Positions 22,531 to 34,329 of a DNA stretch of 64,000 bases are shown one piece after another (position 1 is the stretch's first letter; each line of letters opens with the position of its first letter). The notes beneath the pieces were generated by a model. That model was not told the origin of the DNA. It saw only the letters and a list, made by a program, of their open reading frames with translations, and did no database searches. Origin of the DNA: Azorinus chamasolen (Eukaryota; Mollusca; Bivalvia; Cardiida; Solecurtidae). The stretch is from the NCBI GenBank assembly GCA_963576725.1, contig OY755242.1, forward strand, positions 22,886,156 to 22,950,155, given 5' to 3'. The position numbers were made by a program, and so were the translations under genes.

Positions 22531-22821
22531 CATAATGCGGAGCTCTCTCTCTCTGTATCACTCTCTGTCTCTCTCTCTTTCTCCCTCTCTCTATTTTTAT
22601 CTATTATTTTCATGATTATCGTGCTGTATTGTACGTATGTTCTTGCTGTATTGTCATAATATATGTGTTGTTTCATTGGTTGTAGATGTCTGTATTTGTC
22701 ATTAATTGTATGCTTGTACGTTGTCAGTTTGCATGTTTGTATATTTGAAAAATTAATGTCGCGATGCTGTAAATGGGGTGAGACATTAGTACTCTAGGGT
22801 CAGACATGTAGTATTGTCACT

Positions 22822-23026
22822 GGTCCAACTTTTGTTTTAAATAAATCTGCCGAAAACGGGCATTTACAAGAGAAAATGAAACGTTAAGAATTGTGTAGTT
22901 TTGAAACCATTGTGATGAATAGAGCATTTGGTCCAAAGGAGCAAATGCTCTATTCATCATAATGGTTTCAGAAAGTGGGTTTTACAGAGGCATCAAAAGA
23001 CGTCAATATGAGGGAATGGGTTAAAT
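22822..23026 (+). mobile_element. Hairpin family D copy
   Basis: The 'gaaaccattgtgatgaatag' arm, centre 'ccaaaggagc', inverted arm 'ctattcatcataatggtttc' and end 'gggaatgggttaa' are all present. Confidence 0.8.
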
Positions 23027-23199
23027 GTATACGATGCCTATATTATCCATTTACTTAATGATTATTTATGCAGGATTCTGTACATTTATAACCTCACGTA
23101 ATTGGGTTATTGTATAATACAGTTTGTTTTTATGGTAGGGTATCAGATCAGTAATATATACGTAGCCGGGTTGAGATTATGGTGACACAGTCGGTCGGC

Positions 23200-23275
23200 T
23201 TTAGACTGTGTGGAGTGGTATCTCAGTCGGTAGAGTGTTGGCATGGTATCCCAAAGGCCCTGGGTTCCAGAAAAC
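23200..23275 (+). repeat. tRNA-like promoter (degenerate tRNA or SINE head)
   Basis: 'tggtatctcagtcggtagag' reads as an A box/D arm, and 'ggccctgggttccag' as a weak B box/T arm 35 bp later. Between them 'ttggcatggtatcccaa' folds as an imperfect anticodon arm. The acceptor stem does not close, so this is not a functional tRNA. Confidence 0.4.
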
Positions 23276-23279
23276 AAAG

Positions 23280-24220
23280 CAGGTCATACCGTATAAGTGT
23301 TTTTTCGCGAGAAGGACATTCACGCTATGTTCGCGTGTCCATCAAACACGCATAAATATAATCCGCTAAAAATTCGTTCCCTTCTATCCCCATACAACAG
23401 ACGACAACTTTCTACAAACGGTAAAACGTAAAACATCCTTCACCGCCATTTGACACATGTATATCCTTAGTTTATGCGGTGTGCATGATTACGTAATATG
23501 GAAACGGGTATCGAAGGAGAATTTGTTCCAATTTGGTAATCGAGTGTTCAATGATACCGTTGTAAATTAATCGCATTAGCAGCTGACTAGTTTTTCTTCC
23601 TATTTAATCTTTATAATATTAGTTTTTAAGACGAGGTCGAACTGACTGCGTTTTCGGTAAGCTGAAGTCAGTTTTGCATGTAATTAAGAGTGTTTGTATT
23701 GAAGTCACACCTATCAGTCCGATGTATTAATTGGATGTTTGATCCAAATCCGCTAACGAACGGCCAGTGATTGCGACACAGGTAAATTACTGTGTTATGT
23801 GGGTGAACAATCACTGGTGTCAGATAATTATTCAAACTGCTTAAACAAACAACATGCCCAAATGAATGAATGTTATTCGTTTATAAAATATAAAGATTGC
23901 TCTTATAGGAGTTGTCTAAGTGGGGTCTCCTCTGGTAATAGTTACATGTATCTAATCCAAAATCTACACTAAAGGGATAATTATATAAAACATTTCTGAT
24001 TATAAAATGCCATAAATGGTCATTGGTTCGTTTGTCACAAATATCCATTGTACAAATTCAGCTAGTATATATTCATGATGTCATTATGTCCTACATGAAT
24101 ATTCAACAAGGGAAAGGGTTAACAGAAAGATATTAGTTAGTTTTATTTTCCATGAATTCAAAATGAGGAGACATTAAATATTTTTTATAAGAATCGTAAT
24201 GACTACATATCTGTTAACGC
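23280..24220. other. Non-coding stretch
   Basis: A family E-like hairpin piece lies at about 23895-23935 ('gctcttataggagttgtc'). No gene is recognised. Confidence 0.4.
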
Positions 24221-24249
24221 AAGGGACACCACTCATTGTAATGGGATTT

Positions 24250-24432
24250 CTATAAAGCATGCAGATCTAACCCTTATATAGTGAAATAGTCCATTAAGCA
24301 TGCAACTCTAACCCTTTTATAGTGGAATATCCCATAACGCATGCAACTCTAAACCTTATATAGTGGAATAGCCCATAAAGCATGTAACTCTTACCCTTAT
24401 ATAGTGGAATAGTCCATTAAGCATGCAACTTA
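24250..24432 (+). repeat. Minisatellite, about 42-bp unit
   Basis: Four units built on 'aagcatgcaactctaaccc' plus 'ttatatagtggaatagtcc'. Confidence 0.85.
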
Positions 24433-24989
24433 ATCTTTCCAACAATAAAATAATGAAAAGCGTACGTGCCAAGACATGCTTCCTTATTTTACAATTTTTA
24501 ATTTGTAGGTAAGGCGGATCAACACGCTTTAAATTATGTTTAAATGCTATTGTATTTTCATAATTTATATACCTTTTATTTCATACATATTGTTCCCATT
24601 AATCAGTTTTACACAAACCTGATTTGAGGTAATACTCGATGTTTACAACAATTTGTAAAATGTTTTTGGTAGCTTTTTTTGAGTCAAATTTTAATACTCT
24701 TCGTCGTCTTAACACATGTTGTTTAAAACAAACCAAACACTCCAAGAGTGCTTGGTTTGCCAGATTATTGGTAGCAATATGTATTTAATATGTGTAAATA
24801 TATCGTGGAAATAATTACAAATATTATATAAAATATAACTGTCAGTTTGTGATAGTTACGTAGATGGTTCAGTAGTTTCTTACAATTCTTTATTGAATGA
24901 TATGGTTTACATATTGTGATGTTAGGTACGTTTTACTGTGTATACATGTTGTTATGTAACCATGATGAGACTTAAATAAAGATTAAAAC

Positions 24990-25196
24990 TACAGTAAAAC
25001 CTCTCTATAACGGCCACTGAATTACATTAAGTATTTTGTGTTAAATGCAGGTGGTTGCTTAAAGCAAAGTGAAAGTAAAACAAACGTTCCTATAGGAGCA
25101 TTCTGTGTTACTTTCACCTTGCTTTAAGCAACCACCTGCCCTAAATACCAACTAATTAACATAATTTAGTGTCCGCTACAGAGATGTTTTACTGTA
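24990..25196 (+). mobile_element. MITE family C copy, intact ends
   Basis: TACAGTAAAACCTCTCTATA at the left and 'acagagatgttttactgta' at the right, with TA at both borders. The long arms 'caggtggttgcttaaagcaa' and 'ttgctttaagcaaccacctg' surround 'gttcctataggagc'. Confidence 0.85.
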
Positions 25197-25380
25197 TAAT
25201 ATGTCACCTTTACATAATCATGAATTATGTGTTCCTTCTGTATTTACTACATTTCTCATAGAACATATTCTGTTATTCTACTAAGCGCAAGATGACTTGC
25301 ATTGCAAACAACCTGGGGTCTGACGATACGCCGAGGAACTCAAGACCTCACCAATATGCAAGCTGTTTGGCACTAGTTTC

Positions 25381-25599
25381 TTAACCCATTCTTTCTTACG
25401 GATGCCTTTTTGCGCCTCTGTAAAGCTCTTTTTTGAAACCATTCTGATAAAAAGAGCATTAGGAGCAAATGCTCTCTTTATCACAACGGTTTCAAAACAA
25501 CACAAATCTAAAATTCTCCTTTTCTATAGTTTATGTTTCTTTTCGGTAGATTAATTAAAAAAGGTTGGGTCTAAAATAGTCTAAATGGGAATGAGTTAA
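25381..25599 (-). mobile_element. Hairpin family D copy, TTAA-bordered
   Basis: Left TTAACCCATTCTTTC, right 'gggaatgagttaa'. The hairpin arms 'gaaaccattctgataaaaag' and 'tttatcacaacggtttc' are present; the centre is shortened. It is inverted relative to 22822-23026. Confidence 0.8.
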
Positions 25600-26425
25600 G
25601 CACTATGCCTTATTCGCAATCTGATTCACATTTGTAACCAGTTTAGACCAACGTGAGCTGCCGAGGTGACAGAGAGCATATGCCGAGTAACTCGACGTTC
25701 CACTGGTATCCAAGATGTATTGCGCACTCGGTAGTGCCGCTACAGAGTGCCGTAAACCGCAGAAATTCACTATTGCATTCTGGCAGATTAGCAGTTTGAA
25801 TCCGGCAGATAATAAATCTTAAAATCTTAAAATCTTAAATCTTAAAATCTTAAAATGAATATACAGAACTACTGCATGGCGCATTTAATCGCTAGCCAAT
25901 CGTAGCGCTGCATGACCTATTCGTTCTATGTGCCCGTCTTTTGTATTACTACGCTGTTTGTTAAGTCGTCAGCTATAGCATGCTTTACTTTCTAGGGAGG
26001 CGACTGTGGTACATCTATATAAATTCAATAGCCACGATTGCCTCCCTTTGTTCTTTCCATTGCCTCAGATAAACTTGTATGTTTGCTTAATTAAGTTTTA
26101 TTTAGATGTTGTTTGCTTGCTTTTCCGCCTTTGTGCTCCCCCCATTGTTTCTGTTTTATGTCTGCATGGCTCTGTACATTGTAAATAATTTGGATTATTA
26201 TGTCTGTCGGAAAATAGCTTATGGGCTAATGTTACTTTTATTTATAGCCGACGTAAAATTAAATTTCTTGTATCTTGTATGGCACGTTTTAAGGGGTATG
26301 AGATAAAAGGAATCTTAGTTTCGTGTTCATTGCAATTTTTTTTTATAAAACTCATTTACTATAATGAATATGACGCTTGCTAAAGCTTGTCATATTATTA
26401 TAGCAAAAAATGTATGAACTCTCAT
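25600..26425. other. Non-coding stretch with short (aaaatctt)n run
   Basis: A 'cttaaaatcttaaaatct' run is at 25818-25856. Open frames at 26006-26306 are hydrophobic and unrecognised. No gene is supported. Confidence 0.4.
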
Positions 26426-26426
26426 T

Positions 26427-26575
26427 TAATCTTTCTCTTGCTGATTTTTAAAAATACATTTCTCCTTCTTTACCCATGCCCTGTTGTATAATTACATATA
26501 TCTTCACTGTGTACAAGTATTTCGCTGTGCAATTACTGCTGGGGAGTTCACTGGTTGCACAATCAACTTGTATCT
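26427..26575 (+). repeat. MITE family A, left part
   Basis: Runs from 'cttgctgatttttaaaaata' to 'ttgcacaatcaacttgta', then breaks before the central palindrome. The break joins a segment whose reverse complement flanks the A copy at 33999-34243. Confidence 0.75.
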
Positions 26576-26711
26576 ATTGAACAAGTCACATTAAGCATTA
26601 CCTATTTGATTTCTCTACACTCGGATAGAATGACCATAAAGTTACTTAACCCTTCGCTTTCTGGATTTTAAAACACTTTTCTCCTTGTTTACCCATGCCC
26701 TGTTGTATAGA

Positions 26712-29700
26712 CGGTAAGAAAGCGTGGTTAGTGTATGATAAGTTATACATTGACGGCGAGCCATTTAAGTGTGACTAGGACCGGCCGGAGAATGGACCCG
26801 AAGTGCTTGTGTGGAATTGTAATGGCTTGATAGAGAGTAAATTGAAAGATCCCGAATTTGTTTCTTTTATAACAAGCAAAGATATAATAATTTTGAGTGA
26901 ATCATGGACAGATAAAAGACTCTGCAATTGACTTAGATGGATTCACAAGTCATAACTTTTACCGCAAATTTAAACATAAAAAGGCTAAACGCAACAGTGG
27001 CGGTATTACAATTCATTTACTATCGAAATCTCTCGCTTATTGGCAAGTACAAATGTAATCTCAAGGTACTTTTGCGACACGGTATTTCACATCCTGAATT
27101 TTATGGTGATGTGATTTACAAACTTCGTAGAATTATTGGACATACCCATTTTCTCACTTTGTTCGTCAAATATATAAAACAATTCATTAAAAAGGGATAT
27201 GATCCTGTATTATTACAACATACTGCATGTTTGGTTGTGAACCCTTTTACAGTTGGCAATCACGCTGGCCTCTTTGCATGTACGCCGACAAGAAAGGTTT
27301 AGTACTCTATGAAGGCGACCTCTTAAATCCAGAAATGGAAGGAGAACGCCGGATATCTGTACTATTTCATTTTTGTCGTACCCTTTATTACTTTTCTACA
27401 GTTACTCTGTTTGCAGCTCAATCATTGAGTACACTAGCGATAGGTGGATACAGTATGTTCAATTAAATGTTTTTTGTTATACATGCACTTTACCACTGTA
27501 TTTGCTGTCGCGGTTGTTGTAGATTAGTCGGAGAGGGGATATGTTTATTTACACTGTTTGTCTTTTAGGATGGGGATGGAATAAGGGTGAGGTTGGGCGC
27601 CCATAAACCGGTTTAAACCCCCGGTGACTTTTGTCACTGACCGTTCCAAGGCGGTACTTCCATCTTCCTCCTATTGTATGTTTGTTTTGTCTTTGTGCGT
27701 CTCTTGTTGTTTTTTCTACCCAAGTACATTTGCTGTTTCCTTGTGTTGCTGTTCGGGCGAGTGTTTGTTCTGTATGTGGTATTTCCTGCATGACTCATTT
27801 TTGTACTTATATCAGTGGTAAGAAACCACTTCGATAAGATACTTTGGCTTAAATTAGACTGTAGCTTCTTTAATTTCCAAAATGATGTATATTTATGTTG
27901 GTTATATCTATGGTCAGATGACTCCCCAGCGACAGGTATAATTGATGCTGATTTGTTTCAATTGTTAATGCAAGACATAACACATTTTGATAACCAGGGA
28001 CAGGTTTTATTAGCAGGTGACTGGAATTGTCGTACAGCAAAGCGACCAGATTTTATTCAATGTGACAGAATTGTCGTTATGACCATAACTATTATTTACC
28101 GGATCAATACCTGGATAGGGCCTCTCTCGATACTATTTGTAATGCCAGAGGTGTAAAATTGTTAGACCTATGTAAAGCGACAGGCTTGAGAATTGCTAAT
28201 GGTCGATTGGGGCATGACTTTGGCCTAGGTGTATACACTTATTTTAGCCGTGGGTGTAGTAGCATTATAGATTATCTTCTTTTGAAAGAGTCCGATTTTC
28301 CTGTTGTGAGCAGTTTGCAAGTCTGTCCTTTCAATATATTTAGTGACCATGCTGCATTGAATTTTGTTATAAACGGTGATAAACCATGCCAATTACCTGA
28401 TAGCGACAGTGTTGCTAGTGGCATGCACACATATTTTAAATGGAATGTTAATTATAAAGACACATTTAGGCGTGGACTTATAGGGAAGTTACCTGCCTTG
28501 AACAATCTTATTTTAAATACATGTTCGGTCGAGCATGACCAAATAGATCGTCTGATAAATGATTTTACCACAATTATTTGTGATGCAGCAGAACCATTAT
28601 TTAAGCGTGAATATAATAAGTTTGATTCTCTAACACATAAAAATGAGTCTGCATGGTTTGATAGAGAATGTATCGAACTTAAAAAAGCTTATAAAACACC
28701 AGTTTAATAGTTGTAAATCGTCAACAAATAGAATATTACTACGTAACAAAAACAGCAGTTTAAGTATACTGTTCGCAGAAAAAAGCGTGCATACAAGATT
28801 AAACAGGCGACGGAGCTCTGCGAACTTAGAAAACATAATCCCCGTGATTTTTGGAGACATTTTAAAAATAATAATAAACAATCTGGGTGCGATATCACTG
28901 TTGAAGAATTCCAGACATATTTTTCTGAGGTTGTTCAGTGATATTAGGACTACGAGCATTGAAAATGTGGAACATTTTAATAACAACAGCGATTTTAATA
29001 TAAACGACCCAACGTTTGATGAACTTAATATTCCCATTTCACAAAATGAGGTAATTGCCGCAATCAAACGACTTAAAAGAAATAAATCCCCATGTCCAAG
29101 TGATAATCTACTGAATGAGTATTTTATAGAGTCATTAGATATCCTAGGTGGTCATATAACTGATATGTTAAAAAAGTTTTTAATTCTGGATATTTTCCTG
29201 AAATTTGGGCACAAGGTTTTATTGTACCAATACATAAAAAGAGTGATAAGAATATAATACAGAGGAAGTACGTTACTGAGCAATCTCGGGAAACTTTTCA
29301 CGGGCATACTTACGGCACGGGTTGAAAAATGGTTCAGCGATCACAACTTCCTATCGGACGCCCAATTTGGCTTCAGAAAAGGATGTAGTACAGTTGACGC
29401 AATATTCGTTTTACACAATTTAATTGAGAACGTATTAACTCAAAACTTAAGATAACCGTGTGCGTTCGTCGACCTAAAGAAGGCGTTTGATTCTGTTTAC
29501 CGCAATGCATTATGGTTTAAACTCTATAACATGGGTCTAGACAGTAAGATTCTTACCATGTTCAAAGATATGTATTCTGTGGTAAAAGCGTGTGTCAAAC
29601 ACTGTAACTCTTACTCTGACTTCTTCAATATATCAGTTGGATTGCGTCAGGGACTGAATAATTCCCCGGCAATGTTTGCTCTATTCTTAGAGGATTTAGA

Positions 29701-30970
29701 ACTATTTTTACAGAATAATAACACCTCGGGGTTATCTTTTTATGATATCTGTATAATAATTCTTTTGTTTGCTGATGATATTATCCTAATAGGAAATTCA
29801 GCTCAAGATTTACAGGATAGCTTGGATAAGCTTTACGAATACTGCAATTATTGGGGTCTTGATGTTAATACAAGTAAAACGAAAGTGGTTGTTTTTCTTA
29901 AAAGAGGGCCAGTTAAGAAAGATGAACGTTGGTTTTATAATAACGAGCCTCTAGAAATCGTAAACGATTTCAATTACTTAGGCGTTGTGTTCAATTACAC
30001 GGGTTCATTTGTATTAAATAACCAGTATATTATTGGCAAGGCTAGCAAAGCGGCTAAAACACTATTGTGTAATATTAAGAAATACGAAATTAGCCCTTCA
30101 ATAGCATTACAATTATTTGATTCGTTTGTCGGATCTATTTTAAATTATGCTAGTCCTGTCTGGGGCTTTTCAAAGCCCACAGATATTGAGCGTGTACACT
30201 TAAGATACTGTAAGGCAATACTGGGCGTAAAACAAAGTACAAGTAATGCTGCGGTTTACGGAGAAGAGGGAAGATACCCTCTGTACATTAATAGATATGT
30301 CCAAATAATCAAATATTGGAGCAATTTGTTAAATACTGACAATATAATATTAAAAATGTATATCAAGATGTCCGTGAAAGATGTAAAACGGGAGTTACTA
30401 ATTGGGCTTCTAAAGTTAAACACTTACTCAGCGAATTTGGTTTCACAGACGTCTGGGACTTTCCAGAAAATGTTGTTTTTAAACATTTTATACCAGTATT
30501 CAAACAAAGGGTTATAGATTGTTTTATTCAAAAATAGCGCGCTGATTTACAAAACAATAATGTGTTAAGTCACTTGTATCTACATATAAAAGAAGAGTTT
30601 TGTCTGGAGGACTATCTGAACACTTTAAAATACAAATCATCAAGGTATGCATTAACACGATTGCGTGTCTCTGCACACAAATTGCGTATCGAGTTTGGAA
30701 GGTATGGACGAAATCGTTTGGAAAGACACGAAAGAATATGCCAGTTATGTGATAGTAATGATTTAGAAGATGAATTTCATTTCATTTTAAAGTGTCCAGC
30801 ATATAACATAACAGTCTTCGCTATAAATTAATTAAACGATATTTCTATCTACGCCCCAGTATGTATAAATTTACAGAATTGCTTAAGACAAAAAGCAAAA
30901 TTGTACTGATAAACTTATGTAAGTATATAATACAAGCCAATAATGTTAGAAAAAAATTACTCTCATGCTT
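26712..30970 (+). pseudogene. LINE-2 ORF2 (endonuclease-RT polyprotein), broken
   Basis: The N-terminal endonuclease is at 26800-27040: WNCNGLIESKL, then IIILSESWTD. The PLE fragment occupies 27041-27808. The endonuclease resumes at 27809 (VVRNHFDKILWLKLD) with LLAGDWNCRTA (about 28011) and FSDHAALNFV (about 28338). RT: FGFRKGCSTVDAIFVLHNL (about 29368), FVDLKKAFDSVYR (about 29465), VGLRQGLNNSPAMFALFLED and the catalytic FADDIILIG (about 29768). Both metal-binding aspartate positions survive. The C-terminus has CQLCDSNDLEDEFHFILKC (about 30739) and RPSMYKFTELLKTKSK (about 30858). Frames shift near 28100-28160, 28640-28700 and 29260, a stop lies at about 29453, and more breaks follow 30517. 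Confidence 0.85.
27041..27808 (+). mobile_element. PLE 3' fragment inserted in LINE-2
   Basis: Starts inside the RT thumb (GKYKCNLKVLLRHGISHPEF), continues FYGDVIYKLRRIIGHTHF and CLVVNPFTVGNHAGLFAC, then the 3' tail ending 'tttttgtactt'. Removing it joins 'ctctcgctt' to 'atatcagtggtaag' and restores the LINE reading frame. Only about 2 bp (AT) can be a target duplication. Confidence 0.85.
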
Positions 30971-31604
30971 ATAGATGGAGTGTGGTATGTTTGTTAATAT
31001 ATGTGTGTCTGTATGTAATATCACATTTATATGAGTCATAATTATATGCCACAACCGTAAATTAATTAATATATGTACATGTAGTTTAAAATATCCGCAT
31101 TAATTGGAACTACATAGTTCATTCTTCTACATTAGAATGATTAAAAATTGTTAACAACTTGTTTAACAAATTACTTCAGATAAAGTAGATAAATAAAGTA
31201 CCGGTATGAAGCACAGTGCTTCTACAGTGCAGTGCTTTCTACAGTGCTTTATATGTGCTTTCTAATTTGGTAAGAATACCTTTACCGTTTTCCACAGTGA
31301 CCATGTGTGTATGTTGTATTGTATGATTGTATGTTATTTAACGAGGTACCTGACTGTGTACAAGTTGAATAAAAGTATGTTAAAAGTATGTATAATTAAA
31401 TACATTTTCGCTGTGTACAAGTAATTCGCTGTGCAGTCACTGCTGTGGAGTGCACTAGTTGCACAATCAACTTGTAAATAGTGCATACCCTGATGATACA
31501 GCTCCTGGAGGAGCTGTCCCATATGGGTCTTCACAAGGTATATTGACGCGAATAGCAAGCGGAGGGTTAAGAGCCTCTATATCGGAGATATTCAAAGTCA
31601 AACT

Positions 31605-32176
31605 TTTACAGTTGGCAATCACGCTGGCCTCTTTGCATGTACGCCGACAAGAAAGGTTTAGTACTCTATGAAGGCGACCTCTTAAATCCAGAAATGGAAG
31701 GAGAACGTCGGATATCTGTACTATTTCATTTTTGTCGTACCCTTTATTACTTTTCTACAGTTACTCTGTTTGCAGCTCAATCATTGAGTACAATAGCGAT
31801 AGGTGGATACAGTATTTTCAATAAAATGTTTTTTTGTTATACATGCACTTTACCACTGTATTTGCTGTCGCGGTTGTTGTAGATTAGTCGGAGAGGGGAT
31901 ACGTTTATTTACACTGTTTGTCTTTTAGGATGGGGATGGAATAAGGGTGAGGTTGGGCGCCCATAAACCGGTTTAAACCCCCGGTGACTTTTGTCACTGA
32001 CCGTTCCAAGGCGGTACTTCCATCTTCCTCCTATTGTATGTTTGTTTTGTCTTTGTGCGTCTCTTGTTGTTTTTTCTACCTATGTACATTTGCTGTTTCC
32101 TTGTGTTGCTGTTCGGGCGAGTGTTTGTTCTGTATGTGGTGTTTCCTGCATGACTCATTTTTGTACTTTTAATAAT
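31605..32176 (+). mobile_element. PLE 3' fragment, second copy
   Basis: Nearly identical to 27235-27808 over about 570 bp, from 'ttttacagttggcaatcacg' to 'tttttgtactt'. It lies directly downstream of the family A right end. Confidence 0.85.
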
Positions 32177-32339
32177 GCAGGGCAAATAGATCACCAATAA
32201 AACCATAGGAAATCAGTGAATACGTTCTACAGCGTGCGGCAGAATATTCGGAGGGGGCTACGAAATACTATCAGTCATATGTTTGGTACATGTTATTATG
32301 CTTTGCTAAGAAAATTTATACTTAATTATTATCTCGCTG

Positions 32340-32554
32340 TTAACCCCTTCGCTTCTAATGCCGGATCTGTGATCACCTATGCAAACATTTTGGATCCAGA
32401 TGAGACACCGAGTATCTCAGCGTCTCATCAGGATCCAAACTGTTTGTTACTGTTACTATGTTTTTGAAACAAAAATGAAGAAAATCAAAAGAATGAAAAT
32501 TTGTAGCAGACGACAAAGTTAGCAGACGACAGAGCTTGGCAGCGAAAGGGTTAA
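32340..32554 (+). mobile_element. MITE family B copy
   Basis: TTAACCCCTTCGCTTCTAAT at the left and 'ttggcagcgaaagggttaa' at the right. The centre 'gatccagatgagacaccgag' pairs with 'cagcgtctcatcaggatcc'. Two 'gcagacgacaaag'-like blocks precede the right end. Confidence 0.8.
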
Positions 32555-32735
32555 TTGTAAAATAGTTTATACTTAATTATTATCTCGCTGTTAATTGTAA
32601 TACGTATAGTATTAATTTTGATATAGTCAAAGAGAAGCAACTTGCTTAGATATATAAATGTATTGTATTACTTCAAATGATTTACGCTTTGCAAACAGGA
32701 GACCCAGATCAAACGGCTTTGTTCACTTATGGAAT

Positions 32736-32943
32736 TACAGTAAAATTTCGATTATTCGAATTTTCCTTATAAACGAATTTAGACCCTTTTAGGCAGGTGG
32801 CTGCTTAATGCATGATGAAAGTCATGCAGAAAGCTCCTAGAGGAGCTTTCTGCATGACTTTCACCATGCATTAAGCTGTCACCTGTCTTAAAGATCGATA
32901 ATAATACGTATTTTAGTGTTCGAATAATCGAGGTTTTACTGTA
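32736..32943 (+). mobile_element. MITE family C copy, long perfect hairpin
   Basis: TACAGTAAAATTTCGATTAT at the left and 'ataatcgaggttttactgta' at the right. The arms 'aggtggctgcttaatgcatg' and 'catgcattaagctgtcacct' surround 'gctcctagaggagc'. Confidence 0.88.
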
Positions 32944-33998
32944 TATCGATATAATTTTACAGTTTCTTTCACGGCCCGCAATTCTTGTATACCAATTCAA
33001 TATTTATCGTGTAATTATATCGTGGATAGTCATGATGGAAAGTGAACAGTCGAGGTTAATGTTTAATACTAATACATGTTTTGAAGTTCTATTTTGTATA
33101 ACTTTATCAACTCTTTACTCTATGCTATTCATGCAAGAAATAATGACGTCATTAACATTGAGTAGAATATTATAATTGCACGTGGACACAGACATATTTT
33201 GGCCATAGCGGAACTTGTATAAGCAAATCTATATTATAGTGTAAAAAACGGAGCAGACCCTGGCCAGACAGCTACTACACGAGTCTTCTGATCTGTGTGT
33301 ACTCTGTTTATAAATGCGTAGATTTTTTTTTCAATAATTCAGGTTAATTGGAAAGTCATTACATAGAAAATTTCGGAATTCAAGCGGAAAAATAATTTGT
33401 TTTAAAAAAATTATCCCAGTCACCTGCAACAGTGCATTGTTCAATGTAACTGTTTCACCTCCACATATAATTTCGTAAAAGTGAAGATGAATCGAGATCC
33501 CGTGATAAACATTCTTCTATGTTCAAACCGTTAGGAACAATTTTGACCATGTATAACCATTGAGTTACGCTGAGTCTCGCCTAGATCCAAGCTGTATACC
33601 AGACCAGAGACCAACACTAGACAGTCAAATACATTGCTCACAAATTTTAACAATCGCCTGATATGTTCCCATAGTTACATTCTGTACCCCACATCATTTG
33701 ACAATCTGTCATTTCTGTGAGGGAGGCCTAAATGCTTCGCTATTAATGTATACGAAATTTCAATTCATTCAACAACTTCTTCCACAGTGATCTAATTTTG
33801 ACCAGTTCCCGTACTCAGTTGAGACAAAATTGCAGAAAGCTGGTTTATTACACAAACGCAACAGGTGTTTTCGATATAAGTATTTTCATGTAAAATAGAC
33901 AAATCTAAAAGGTTACGAGAACTGTTTCCTAGAACTAACAGATGGTTATGAATATTGCATATAACCTTGTGGTCCGTTAAATATTGTTAGCTTTTTAT
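32944..33998. other. Non-coding stretch
   Basis: 33120-33235 resembles 11590-11720 (unnamed repeat). A family E-like half hairpin occurs at about 33255-33310. No gene is recognised. Confidence 0.4.
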
Positions 33999-34243
33999 TT
34001 AACCCTTCGCTTGCTATTCACGTCAATATACTGTAAATAGTGAAGACCCAGATGAGACAGCTCCTGCAGGGGCTGTCTCATCAGAGTCTGCACTATTTAC
34101 AAGTTGATTGTGCAACTAGTGCACTCCACAGCAGTGACTGCACAGCGAAATACTTGTACACAGCGAAGATATATGTAATTATACAACAGGGCATGGGTAA
34201 AGAAGGAGAAAGGTTTTTTAAAATCCAGCAAGCGAAGGGTTAA
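33999..34243 (-). mobile_element. MITE family A copy, intact ends
   Basis: TTAACCCTTCGCTTGCTATT at the left and 'agcaagcgaagggttaa' at the right. The centre 'gacagctcctgcaggggctg' is a near-perfect palindrome. Confidence 0.87.
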
Positions 34244-34325
34244 GTCACTTTATGGTCATTCTGTCCGAGTGTAGAGAAATCAAATCTGTAATGCTTAATG
34301 TGATTTGTTCAATAGATAGCATAAA
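34244..34325. repeat. Inverted duplicate of 26575-26650
   Basis: 'gtcactttatggtcattctg' and 'gtgtagagaaatcaaat' reappear as their reverse complements at about 26575-26650, next to another family A end. The duplicated unit is therefore larger than the MITE. Confidence 0.8.
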
Positions 34326-34329
34326 AGAT

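Larger units (their letters stand above)
26710..31388 (+). mobile_element. LINE-2: non-LTR retrotransposon with internal PLE insertion
   Basis: About 3.9 kb of LINE sequence plus 0.77 kb of inserted PLE. It encodes an endonuclease, an RT and a C-terminal knuckle, and ends in AT-rich sequence just before the second 'tgtata'. Its RT blocks differ from LINE-1 (FADDIILIG versus SADDMVLLS), so it is a separate family. Confidence 0.86.
26646..31570 (+). mobile_element. MITE family A split by LINE-2
   Basis: The left part is 26646-26709 (TTAACCCTTCGCTTTCTG to 'ccctgttgtata'). The right part is 31389-31570, from 'tgtataattaaatac' through the palindrome 'cagctcctggaggagctg' to 'aagcggagggttaa'. Joined, they match the continuous copies at 6912 and 41491. 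The repeated 'tgtata' at 26704-26709 and 31389-31394 is the likely LINE target duplication. Confidence 0.85.

Noticed and set aside
23200..23275. Functional tRNA gene
   Set aside because: A- and B-box-like words are present, but the acceptor stem does not pair and there is no terminator run of T. Kept only as a degenerate tRNA-like repeat.
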